Origin: Parambassis ranga
Lineage: Eukaryota; Chordata; Actinopteri; Ambassidae
Assembly (NCBI RefSeq): GCF_900634625.1
Contig: NC_041036.1
Location: 13,945,025-14,009,024, forward strand
Length of the DNA: 64,000 nucleotides
Direction: 5' to 3'
Shown here: positions 25,839 through 36,434 of the stretch, piece after piece
Layout: the number at the start of each line of letters is the position of its first letter
Numbering within the stretch: the first letter of the stretch is position 1
Position numbers and translations under genes: made by a program
Notes under the pieces: model-generated
Seen by the model: the letters and a program-made list of their open reading frames with translations, nothing else
Databases searched by the model: none
Told to the model about the DNA's origin: nothing

Positions 25839-26329
25839 TTAGTGCCAGTGAATGAAGAGGTCAAAAACCCCAATGTTGCACTTTTACACAACAGACTTTC
25901 ATGCAGAATGTCTTCCTCTATGTGTAGGAACACTATGGGAATTGAATTCACTAGTATTCTCTTTCTTACCAGTTTCACTTGGGGAAGCCTTAACTTACAT
26001 CACAGTCATTCTTGTGTCTGTAACTAATACCTAATCCTACCTTTAATTTTATAGCAATAGATTTATATGTGTAAACCTGAACTATGAACAGCTGCTGGAT
26101 CCTCGCCTTTGATCAATACTGTCATCATATGATGGGTCACAGATCTTGTATGAAGCCAATGTATGCTGAGAGATGTAATACATATTCCACATGTTTGTGT
26201 ATTTTTTTATGCTGTATCGGGTAGAATGTAAGGACATATCAATGTAATTACCGGTAGCACTATTACATGTATATTCTGTATATCTTTGAGAGGAATTGAG
26301 CTCTAATTGTTTAGAGTAACTCAAATGCA

Positions 26330-26335
26330 AATAAA
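26330..26335 (+). terminator. styk1: styk1 poly(A) signal
   Basis: AATAAA lies about 490 bp after the styk1 stop. It is about 90 bp from the likely phc1 poly(A) signal on the other strand. Confidence 0.6.
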
Positions 26336-26419
26336 AACATCTGTACAAGGCTGAGGGGGGCTTTTCTTTTTTTATACTGGGAGGAATTAAAGCATACACT
26401 GGTCCAGTAACAGGTACTG

Positions 26420-26425
26420 TTTATT
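26420..26425 (-). terminator. phc1: Candidate phc1 poly(A) signal
   Basis: AATAAA on minus, downstream of the phc1 stop at 27308. Position is the only evidence. Confidence 0.4.
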
Positions 26426-27307
26426 TGTACTGCATACATGTACAGAGAGCTGTACAGCAGCCCTAAAGAGCAGACATGAGTAATACCTATTTTCAGGTAG
26501 TTAGGTTGATTAAAGCTACTAACACTATATAGTATCCATGAAAAAATAATTCTGATTGTAGTATAAAAAGGGGAAAAGATATAAAACTAAGCTTTTATAA
26601 CTGGTTACATGAACTAATTAAAAATGCCAGGCCTTTTGAGTGTCATTATCTATGATTGGAGCCTGAGTTAAAAGAAAACCAGCACACTACTAAAAAACTG
26701 AAAATATATATGTTGTTGACTTCACTTCAAATCATACCACTTAAGGTTAAGCACCATTTGAATGCTGAGGAAGGCAACGCACCTTTTCAGTACCCAACAG
26801 AAACTGTTGTAGCCAAAAGACCAAAGCAATGCTAAACGCAGATTTCCCATCTCCAAGAGATGTGAAAACCTGCCTTTTGTGCCACAGGGTGTTAAGAGTG
26901 TTCTAAATACTGTATGCACTTCGTTGCTGGCCTGGGTAGAATTCTGTGACTAGTGGACACAGTACACATGGTCAGTAGTGTAGCTTTTCATCACTGGGCG
27001 TTTTGGCCTTTCAACATCATAAACGCACGTTTTGTATCTGGTGTTCTTCAATGTCATCTACTCACAGTAACAGGAGAAGTATTTGTCACTTTGGATGCTT
27101 CGATATGCTTCACACAGCAGTATGTATAAATGACTCTTAGCACCATCAGTGTTCTTAAAGGTAACTCTACATGACTGATGAAGCATCATTATTTTGGTAA
27201 AAAAACATCTGAATGTCCCAGTCATACTTTTCAAGAGTCCAAGTGTTGATTCCAGTGAGAAGTCAGCAACAAAGAAACAATCACAGCATGGTGAAGAAAT
27301 GACACCA

Positions 27308-30300
27308 TCACTCACGCAAGCTATTAATGGAGGCACAGATCTTGAGAGCAGGACCCAGCTTGATATTCATGGTGGAGATAAGGTGGTCCTCTCGCAAAAG
27401 CAGCAGGGCCTGCCCATCTATCTCCTGCGACAAAAACTGGGCTGCCAGCTCCTCGCAACCTGGACCAAACCGCAAAATGAAACACAATGAGCGCTCACAT
27501 ACAAAAACAGTTCTGATGAATGAACTGTAATTTAATGCCGCCAACCTTGAAGGGAGGAGATAAATCTGCAGACCTCCTCCACACTCCACTGAGCAGGAGT
27601 TGCAGAGAGAAAGTTAGCACCCTCAAGTGGCAGGTTTCCAGGTGCTGAGCTGTCAGACTGAGGAGCGCTGTGGTCAGCTCTGGAGCAAGAGTGTGAAGAA
27701 CTTGGGGACAGTGAAGGAGATTCATCCTCCTCTTCTTCACCATCGCTGGATACGTCCTCTGAGCGACTGGACTCTGAGTGACACTACATACATCACAGCA
27801 ATAAACAGAATACAATTAAGCAACTAAACAAGCTACAACTAGACACTCCATCAAAATTTGTCAAAAGCTGAAAAGCCAGAAAAATACAGTCCTACTTTTC
27901 AGCAACAACTCTCACCTTGACAGGTAGATGCTTGCTTGATATTTTATTGCAGCTGATATTTGAACTGCTCCTGCGAGAGGGCCCCCGACGTCTTGCAGCA
28001 CTCTCTGTGGGTGCTGGAGGAGGTGCCACCCCTGCAGCATTTCTCCCTCTGCTGGTTTTGAAGTGTTGGCTGCAGCTTACATTATACCTAGAGATATAAT
28101 TATGGAAGACACAATCAGTATAGTCTGTATTGATGGTGTCACCCCCACTTGTCCAGTTCCTCTGTCCTCAGTTCATTTTAAACATTTGATTCTTAAATTC
28201 TCATTTCTGCTCTGTTGCGTCTTTAAATCCAGCTTTTAGCTTGAATACAAACCTATATATTCTAAAATCTTAAGTATACGTACCCTTAGGACCACAGCCT
28301 TTTCTTTAGAGGTCATTAAGACAATAGAAAAAAACACCCAATGTTACGTTTAAAGCTGAAATGGAACACTTTGTGGTACTAACCTCTTAGCACAAGTATT
28401 AGTACAGAACCTCTTTGACCCTCTGAATTGGCTGGCTGGAGCAAGGCTTCCACAGTACTCACACTTCAACACTGTGCACAAAAAGTAAAAGTATACAACA
28501 CATTTAGAATAGCATACTACATTACGGTTGAGGGCTATCATTATTAACAAACCACTTACATGGGGGTCCATTCTCTGTGCGGCCAACCAGGGCAAAATCT
28601 CTGTCTTTGAGGAGTCCAGCAACCTGTTTTAAATACAAACCTGAGAGTGAGGTGAGGCATTTCAATTTGAATTAGTGGATGCTATCACAGCTTACCGGGA
28701 AAGGCTCAGCTCCCTCCTGAATCACAAAGCCCTCAATAACGTGAGTGAGGACTTGAGGTTTGACCACTGCCTGAGGAACAGGAGCTCTGTCTTTGTCCCC
28801 ATGCCCACCTCTTGACAAGGGAAGAGGCAAGGAAAGGGTGGGAGGAGTTGAAAATGCCGCTTCCACAGGAGGAGCTGGTGAAAAAGACAGACCATTTTTA
28901 AATGCTGCTAAAAATAATTTGTGCTTTATCTAGAAATTATCATTTGAACTACCTGAGTCCTTTGTGGGGGCAGGAGATAATGGAGGTGCAGAATCTTTCA
29001 TGGGTGCCGAGTCTGAAGTTTCTGTCATCTCATTTTGTGCATCACAGTCAGATTTCCTCTTCAGAGATCCCATAATAGGCTTTGTCTGATAGAATGTAGA
29101 GAAAATACCCATTCAACCTGCACTTGTCAAAGATATTTATTCTTACAATATATCCAATGGATGTATGATCTTACCATAGCACTGTTGTTCGACACAGGGC
29201 CAACATTCCCAGCAGAAGGACTTTCCTGGGCTGTGCTGTTTCGTGCCTGTGCCAGGGCCACAGCTTGTGCATTTCCTGCTAAGCCCTGCCTGGCACCCAC
29301 AACCTGGACAGGGATGTGGGGAGGGTTGTGACCGCCTATCGCCTGGCTGTTACTAGGTGGAGCTGGGAGAATGGGAGGTGGGTGTCGAGGGGGGAGTTGC
29401 ACAGGTAAACGCTGCCCTTGAGCCGTCTTGGGTTGGATTGGAACAGGACCTTTGTCTGCATTAGTGCTGGTCTGTTGCAGGGGTTGCACCATCAGAGTCT
29501 GAGTGTTCACATTAGCTTTTGGTGCCACTGAACCAATGGGGTAGCCCTGTGTTGATGTAGGAACATTTGAGGTGGGGACAAGGATCACAGGGGCAGCAGA
29601 GGGGGACAGGAGGAGCTGGGAAAGAGGGAGTGCTGAGGAGGAGGAGGAAGGTGCTACAGAAGCAGCAGGAGGTACAGTCATGGCAGCCTGGTTTCCAGTC
29701 TTTACCGTTATTGGGTTAGTGGAAGACTGCTGAGAAAAGTTTGATTTGGTCATTTGTTGCTGTTGTGGTTGCACTTGCGGCTGCTGAGCTGTCTGGGAGA
29801 AAGTCTGTTGCTGCTGCTGCTGACTGAGAGGAAAACTGGCAGCATCTTTTCTGTCTGGAAGTTCTGATTTGACAGCAACTGCTTTGGAAGTGGAAGCACA
29901 GTGAAGAGCCAAATTCTGTACCTGAAAGATACAGAAAGGCCATGACGAAATAAGCTTGAGCTGAAATGTAGTCAAATTGTTTATTCTTAGCAAACGCATC
30001 TTATAACTTTAAACAACTAATATTTCATATGAAGCAAACCTGATCACTGTCAGACTGGGCACTTGCAGTGGTAGAAGCCATGTCATGCTGCTGCTGCTGC
30101 TGCTGCTGCTGTTGCTGCTGAGGCTGTGTCTGGGCAACTGTTGCTACAGTAGCTGTTGCTGTACCACCAGGCATGAAGATAAGCTGAGAGGCAAGTGGAG
30201 TTCTAAGAGAGCGGTTGACCTAAGCAAGGAGCAAAAGAGATGGTCATCCTTGGAGATCTTGATACACAAATATTTTTGTGAGTAGTTAAATAGATTTGTT

Positions 30301-31204
30301 TTTTTTACATCAATTGTTGATGAAGTGTTGTCTTTGTAAACTTACAACAGATTTAAGATAACAAAGGAAAGCTGCTCAATCTGAAGAACTGCTTGATTGT
30401 GGTATCATGCAAATCTGTAATACAGGCAATTGTAACACACATGCATTTAATTTGCTACAACAAATTATAACATACCCTAAGATACATCTGTCCTTGTCCT
30501 GCCGAGTTACCCCCCAGCAGTACTGACTGATTAAGAGCTGTGGTTGTTGCAGAGGTGGCTGGGCCATGAGGACGAGGACTTGTCATTGTCCCTCCTGCAG
30601 AGGTGGTGCTTAGGTTGACCTTGGTAGAACAAACAATTTAATTAATTTTTTATCCACTAGTACCCTAAAGTAACAGTGTAAAAATATGAACAGAACTTAC
30701 AGTGGTGGGCACTTGGGACATGCTGTTACTTGGGGTATTGGACTGGCGACTAGCAGCAAGGGTGGCCTGGTTTAAAGAGAGAACAGAAAGGTGTGGGGGT
30801 TGTGTTTTTCCCAATTATCATACAATTGCACTGTCTGTGGGCTCTTATATATATATTTGTGGTTACCTGTTGCACAGCTGCCAAGTTGTGAAGTTGGGCA
30901 CTATTTATCTGCTGTTGTAGCATGAGCTGCTGGAAGTACTGAGCTGCATTAGGCTGTCTTTGCAGTGCCTGGAGAGCCTTAACATAGACACGTATCTACA
31001 CATTATTATCAAAACATGATAGAGACAAAAAAAAAAAAACGACCAAAAAAATATATTTGCATCACGTGTATGAACACAAACACTCACCTGTACAGCTTGT
31101 CTCTCATAAAGAGACATGTGGGCTATCTGGGGTGCACGGGAGTTCCCACTTGTCTGTGGATTTCCATTGGTGGTGCCTGTGTTTTGGTCTTCACCTGCAT
31201 CCAT
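27308..31204 (-). CDS. phc1: Polyhomeotic-like protein 1 (PRC1 component)
   Basis: Thirteen coding exons on minus: 31088-31204, 30867-30977, 30701-30766, 30476-30619, 30040-30219, 29175-29921, 28953-29085, 28696-28874, 28560-28623, 28384-28471, 27916-28087, 27546-27783, 27308-27459. The sum is 2391 nt, 796 aa (human PHC1 1004). The N-terminus has HMSLYERQAVQALQ and QRQPNAAQYFQQLMLQQQ, followed by Ser/Thr/Gln/Pro-rich sequence with an 11-Gln run. The HD1 helix reads LTHVIEGFVIQEGAEPFP. The FCS zinc finger (LKCEYCG..FRGSKRFCTNTCAKR, about 580-610) binds nucleic acid. The C-terminal SAM domain (QWSVEEVCRFISSLQG to MNIKLGPALKICASI) polymerises and clusters polycomb repressive complex 1 in the nucleus. 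The 3' splice site of the exon at 28953-29085 could be shifted by two codons. Phc1 next to m6pr matches human 12p13.31. Confidence 0.93.
30088..30120 (-). repeat. phc1: CAG repeat coding for polyglutamine in phc1
   Basis: Eight pure CAG codons plus a CAA and two further CAG give eleven glutamines (exon 30040-30219). The pure stretch is likely to vary in length between individuals. Confidence 0.85.
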
Positions 31205-31261
31205 GATTGCTGGTCAAAACCAAAAAGCCACTTTTTAAAAATAGTTCCTGTGCACTTTTGA

Positions 31262-31656
31262 AGCACTGGTGACGAGGAGGACACTGAACAAACTCTTATC
31301 AATCATGGATAATCCCTGACCACCCTCTCCTCCCTGTACTGGACAGACAACGCAGCACCTTCTGCAAAAGGCTCAGACAGCTGTGTTGTCTTAAGGACTG
31401 TTACAGGAAATCTTTCCTGCCTCCAGCCATAAGACTGTATAACACCTCATCTCTGCCAGAGATAACACTCTGCACATGGTTTAGGTTTTCAGATTTGTAC
31501 TATTTATTGTATTTTGAATATACCTTATATATTCCTCTATCTTTATCTATTTAAACCATATATGTTGAGTGCCTGTATTGTATTGCCTATGTTAAGTGCC
31601 AGTGCTGCTGCAAACCAGTGTAAAATTTCCCAGTTAGAGATGAATAAAGTACATCT
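31262..31656 (+). mobile_element. Degraded 3' end of a fish LINE (L2/Rex-like)
   Basis: One frame reads LDRQRSTFCKRLRQLCCLK, DCYRKSFLPPAIRLYNTSS and LPEITLCTW, the type of C-terminal tail seen after the reverse transcriptase in fish CR1/L2-clade LINEs. It then has an AT-rich 3' UTR ending GATGAATAAAG followed by a short ATCT tail, a common 3' end of these elements. There is a stop and a frameshift near the left edge and no 5' part, so it is a dead, 5'-truncated copy. It lies in the 5' region or first intron of phc1. The exact family cannot be given without a library search. Confidence 0.75.
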
Positions 31657-33159
31657 ATCTATCTTACATACAATAATGTTTCCTTACATGGCACATTTGT
31701 AACTATAAATATCTCTGAATAAATACTTGTTTATCATTTCTGGCCACACATCAAAAATATATATGACTAATTTGTATATAAGTGGGTTGGTGAGTACCGG
31801 AACGTCTGTGGTTCTACTGCCTTGTACTTTTAAAGGTTGTAGTCCTACAATTGCAAAATGTTACTTATTCATCAAGGCCAATTGTGATACTAGATGTTAA
31901 CTCCGCCACAGCGGAACCAAAGCAGTGGAAAGCGGGGGCCACACATTATTTTCTTTAGCGGAGCAGTTGTCAACATGATGGATGGGTCAGGGAGAAAGAC
32001 CAATATGGAGGAAAAGTTAAAAAAACCAAGAGAAGCTAGCTTTGCAGCGGTGGCTACCTACAATGGATTTTGCTTGCTAACAATGGCTTAAAACCCATTT
32101 GACACGGGATATTTACCACTATTAAATAAAACTGCAACCAGGATTACCATGTACAAATATGGGAGCCGTTAATTTGACGATAATAAGTATAGAGAAATGG
32201 TACATCGGTAAGTTTGTCATAGGCTAACTAATTAGCAATGCTAGCTGCTTTCTGCAGATAGAAGGTTAGGAACTAGCTAACCATCACGTTCCCAACACGC
32301 GTTATCAGTGTGCTGTTGTATTTACCTCTTTTATGTCCTCTTCACGGTTAATTGCAAATCGAGTAATTATTTCCTTCTTGATTGTAAATGCCAACAACGA
32401 GAGGGATTCTTTTGCCTCCAATGAATCCCCGCCCCTTTTCTTCTTCTTCTTGCTTTGCTTTTTTTCCTTTTTCTTCGTGGGCACTGGAGGACAAAACCAC
32501 AGAGAAACACGTTCAGAGTTGATGTGCCATATACGCAAACACTGCCCCCTAGAGGGTTCACTTATGGCACAGGACCGAATGCTAGTGAGGGACACAGTGA
32601 TACATCTGCGCTGGTGTGTTTCAATGACAGACTGAGAGTCTCTGGATTCATTTGTTTAGAAATGTCTTGTTTAGATCATCTAAATCAGTTTATTTTTCCC
32701 TGAATCACATTTATCATTTCTGCCAATAATCCTACAAATTACTCTTTACACTCAAAATATGCCTCAAAGATTCAGCTGTACTTGCCTTGTACAAAAACAC
32801 TGAAAACAGGGTTAAAAAATAACGAGATATCACACGTGTGTGTTTGTGTCGCTACAAACCTGTCCCGTTTTCTGCACTTTTGTTCCTTTTCTTTCTCAGC
32901 AGTGTCATGTAAAAAAGGAAACGTGTTTTGAGTAGCATATGTGTGTGTGTGATCATTGAAAAGTATGCTTTTAAGAGTGGAGGTCATCCAAAATTAGGGA
33001 GATAGGGAGTGGTCATCCAGTGTGGTGGATGTGGACTTTAATTTTAAGATGATTTCTTTGATTATATTAACCTGTTCAGATATCCTTCATAATGGAAATC
33101 AAATATATGTATTCAGTACATGAGTTCACAAAATTTTTCAACTTTCTTTGCATGCACAG
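31657..33159. other. phc1 upstream region
   Basis: No coding exon was recognised. Sequence at about 31900-32600 has more GC and CpG and probably holds the phc1 promoter and noncoding first exon (minus), but no splice pair could be fixed with confidence. A TTCTTCTTC-rich tract lies near 32438-32480. Confidence 0.4.
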
Positions 33160-33465
33160 GCACAGCAGAGAGGGAATGCTGCTTGGAGAGGCCTGGATGA
33201 GGCCCGGCTGGCTTTGGCGGGACTAGAGGGAAATCCTGCCATACTGGACATGCACTCTGGGTTTGTGGTTTTCAAGGACTACAGCCCTGCAGCGAGGGCA
33301 GACTCTGCTTCTGGTGGCTTCAGATGGATCCTGGAGGAGCAGGATGTGGCGTTCAAGCACATCCCGGCTCACCTGGGGATGCACTGGGTCATGGATGCAG
33401 CTCTGGCAGCTTGTGCGAAGCTTCAAAACACAGACAGGCGCTTTGACACGAGCCTGATCCACTGA
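33160..33465 (+). pseudogene. GC-rich orphan open frame, possibly a terminal exon or captured fragment
   Basis: After a usable acceptor (TTTGCATGCACAG) an open frame of 101 codons runs to TGA, starting AQQRGNAAWRGLDEARLALA and containing FKDYSPAARADSASGGFRW and HIPAHLGMHWVMDAALAAC. It is markedly richer in GC than the AT-rich flanks. I do not recognise the protein. There is no start codon in good context, no internal donor, and no upstream exon in sight. The reverse strand is also open over most of the segment, as happens in GC-rich DNA. It could be the last exon of a broken gene, or DNA carried in with the usp47 remnant that starts 47 bp later. Confidence 0.35.
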
Positions 33466-33511
33466 ACTCTCATCACTCCAGAATCAATAACTAACTCTAT
33501 TCTGTTTACAG

Positions 33512-34090
33512 CTTAGTGAAATAAGTGGTATTCCTCTGGAAAACCTAGAGTTTGCAAAGGTATGTGGATTCCATTTCCTCATAACACTATGTATTTCTTT
33601 ATATAATGTTACTTTACAGATGTGCCTTCTGCCTTCTCTGTGCAGAGGAGAGGAACATTTCCTTGTGATATTTCTGTGTTGGAAATCCATCAGGATTTGG
33701 ACTGGAACCCCAAGGTTTCAACTCTTAATGTGTGGCCTCTGTACATCTGTGATGACGGAGCTGTTGTCTTCTATAGGTACAAGAGTCAAAATGAGTTGAT
33801 TTTTTGACATTTTATTTTTAAAGACAGAATTCTAAGAAAGCAGAAAATATGGTACAAAAAAAAACAGACCATTTCTGTCAAGTATTTATATTCCGGATTA
33901 AATATTTGTGAGATGAACGTTCCTGTCCTGTGTAGGGACAGCAGCGAGGAGCCTCTGAATCTATCAGAGGACAAGTGCAATGAGCTAGTCTGCTCAAGAT
34001 CGGACACCGCATCAACTACTCACCACGCAAAGAGAAACCCCTCAAGATCTACTGGACGGTGGCCCTGTAAAGGACCCGGGACATGACTGA
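33512..34090 (+). pseudogene. usp47: Remnant of the 3' end of usp47 (ubiquitin-specific protease 47)
   Basis: Three consecutive exon-like pieces match the C-terminus of USP47 in order: 33512-33559 (LSEISGIPLENLEFAK), 33646-33776 (RGTFPCDISVLEIHQDLDW to PLYICDDGAVVFYR) and 33936-34090. Their introns keep GT-AG sites and phases. In the third piece the reading frame breaks twice. EEPLNLSEDKCNEL is in one frame, KIGHRINYSPRKEKPLKIY in a second, and the final LDGGPVKDPGHD in the third. The protease domain and every upstream exon are missing. It kept introns, so it came from a partial genomic duplication and not from a processed mRNA. If transcribed it could not make a protease. Confidence 0.8.
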
Positions 34091-34515
34091 GGCACAGAGA
34101 ACCACTCCTAGTCTTTTGGATCGTCTGGTGGGCTGCAGGAATGTTGGGCCCGGTAGTGACTTGAAACCAAGCAGCATCGTGAGGGTGATGTGCTCTCACT
34201 TTCCACTCTGAGCCCATGGACTGGCTCAGAAACACTATTGTGTATTGTACAGGTTGTTTTTGGCGCTTCTACCTGCTGCTGCTTTATAGACTGACACACC
34301 AGAGGTGGTAGAGAACCTGCTGGACTCCTCAGTCTGCCGGGGCAACTGCTCTGAGGACTGAAGCTCAGCATCCTGGCCCCCCTCTCCTGTGGGCTTCTGA
34401 TGCTGCCACCAGCCTATTCACTGTAGAAATGCCAATATCTGAAAAGAAAATCTTTTGTTGTTGTTTATTTCTTTGAGATTCAGATCCTGTGTGAAAATAG
34501 TTTAAGATAATTTAA

Positions 34516-34832
34516 GAAATGAAATTGCTTTTTTTTTATAACTGCGTTTTTCTGTCGCTGTTAAACAAATCACTCTGGGTACAAAGGGATATTGTGAAGT
34601 TTATTTTTCTAAAGGCAATAATCATACAAGCTGCATGGTGGGTTTCAAATGCTTGAAAAAAACTTGTGACTTCAGGTTAACATCCAGCACAGCAATAAAG
34701 CTACATTCAAACACATGTTGCATTAATATTGTGCCTTGTGTTAAAATGTCAAGTTACCATGACCTTTGGAGACTGATAGAAATGAATTAAATTGCTTTTT
34801 TTCATAACTGCGGTTTTCTGTCGCTGCTAAAT
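34516..34832 (+). repeat. Pair of dispersed direct repeats, about 45-50 bp each
   Basis: Copies at about 34516-34565 and 34779-34832 share an A-rich start, ATTGC then a T run, ATAACTGCG, TTTTCTGTCGCTG and TAAA. They differ by small indels. They lie about 265 bp apart in gene-free DNA. Confidence 0.75.
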
Positions 34833-36137
34833 TATAAAGCCCCAACAGCAAATATTTAGTCTCCATGTGCCACAGTATGTGTGACTTGCTTTCTACAGAG
34901 CCTCTGGTTTAGTGTTAACACTTGGCTGGAATATTGGATATGATTTTGGGACAAAGACCTAGACGAGCTAAACTCCAAACAGTCATGCAAAGACATGTCA
35001 TCAAACTCCTGAGGAATTAATTTTGCAGAGAATGCAGTTTTGCAGGATTCTAAGCCAAAACACACTTAATGCAGGAAGAACTACTTTAGAATCCATTTTA
35101 ATAGACTCAGAAAACAATACGAAAAGAAAATGTGACATGTATTTGATTTAAAGTCAAACATTACAAGTAGAAGATCCTGGAGGCTTTTTAAATTCACCAC
35201 AATCAATAAGTGTAACTGTTCCCTCCATATCATGATACCAACACAGCACAGACGTGTCAGAAACAAAGCAAACAAGTGCCCACACTGAAAGTAACAAAAA
35301 GCCTTATTTAGCCTCAGCAGCATTAATATTTAAATGTAAAAACAGTACAAATATCCATGATATTCTCAAAAATCCTTTTTCCAATTATTTTATATTTTTC
35401 ATACAGGACCACAGAAAGTGAAATGTTCTCATTAACGTCTCACTATAGAAATATTTGGTAATACATGAGCAGTCTTGGTATATGAAGCATTTTTCAATGT
35501 AGGCAGACAGAATAGTGTTTTCACAATAATATTCAGATTTATATTGATTCCTGATTTTCAGAACTGGTGTTTTTCAGCTAATCATCATGTAGTTCATGAC
35601 AACACAGATGCTTTTAAGCCTTAAAACAAGAATCATATAATATAATATAATTGCCATCCATTTTTAATGACAAATTGTGAAGGAAGTACTAAAGTTAAAT
35701 TTCACTTGGGGCTTTGCTTTAACACACAAATTAAATAATTGAAAAATATCAAGAACAGTTAATGTCAAGTTCGGGGGCACAGTATGATACATGCCCCAAG
35801 ATGAAATACAGTAGAATTCAGTTACAGTAAATGTGTTTGTGCTTGTGTGGCAAAGCTGTAAGCAAACTCATTGTACTTAAAATTTAACATTTAGATTCAC
35901 ATATATACTACTTAACTTTTAAAACTAAACACACACACAATAAAGCCAGTTCACACAAGGAAAATCACTTGTATGTTGTGAAACTTGCAAAAAGCAGGAC
36001 CCCAGGATGAATAGCTTGCAGCAAACAAAATCTTCAACCAATTAATTCTTAGCCAAGTGAAAAAAGGACAATATAACGTTATGTAGAAATCCAACTTATA
36101 ATTTGTCCCTTTTCTTCCAGATTACCATGGAAGAGCC

Positions 36138-36143
36138 TTTATT
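36138..36143 (-). terminator. m6pr: Likely m6pr poly(A) signal
   Basis: AATAAA on minus, about 290 bp downstream of the m6pr stop. Confidence 0.5.
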
Positions 36144-36434
36144 GTCACTTAAAATCGTATAAGTCATTTGTTTGGCATCAAGCAGCTGAATGAAATGCCT
36201 GGGGTAGGAAGAGGGGACAGGTCTATCAGTCCTATGAGTAACATGCCCTCCTACATAAAAAGCAGATCAGACAGTGGTCGCCCTAGGCACAAGTGTGGAA
36301 TACACACGAAGTGTAAACAGGTACTGACCTGAAAGAAAACTTGTGTCACAAGACAAACAATTGTATCTAAATTGTGAAAGAATAAACGGAATAACACACT
36401 GAAAAATGTCGGTCCCACTTCTGCCATACTGAGG

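Larger units (their letters stand above)
25839..27307. other. Converging 3' UTRs of styk1 and phc1
   Basis: No coding exon was recognised. The left part to about 26350 is the styk1 3' UTR. For phc1 (minus), TTTATT at 26420-26425 is a candidate AATAAA, giving a 3' UTR of about 0.9 kb. The open frames here have no family match. Confidence 0.5.
34091..36434. other. Gene-free interval and m6pr 3' UTR
   Basis: AT-rich sequence with no recognisable exon. It contains a 45-50 bp direct repeat (listed separately). The minus-strand AATAAA at 36138-36143 marks the likely end of m6pr transcripts. Confidence 0.5.

Noticed and set aside
33512..34090. USP40 as the source of the remnant
   Set aside because: The C-terminal sequence as I remember USP40 is different. 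The GTFPCDISVL, WPLYICDDGA and YSPRKEK motifs belong to USP47.
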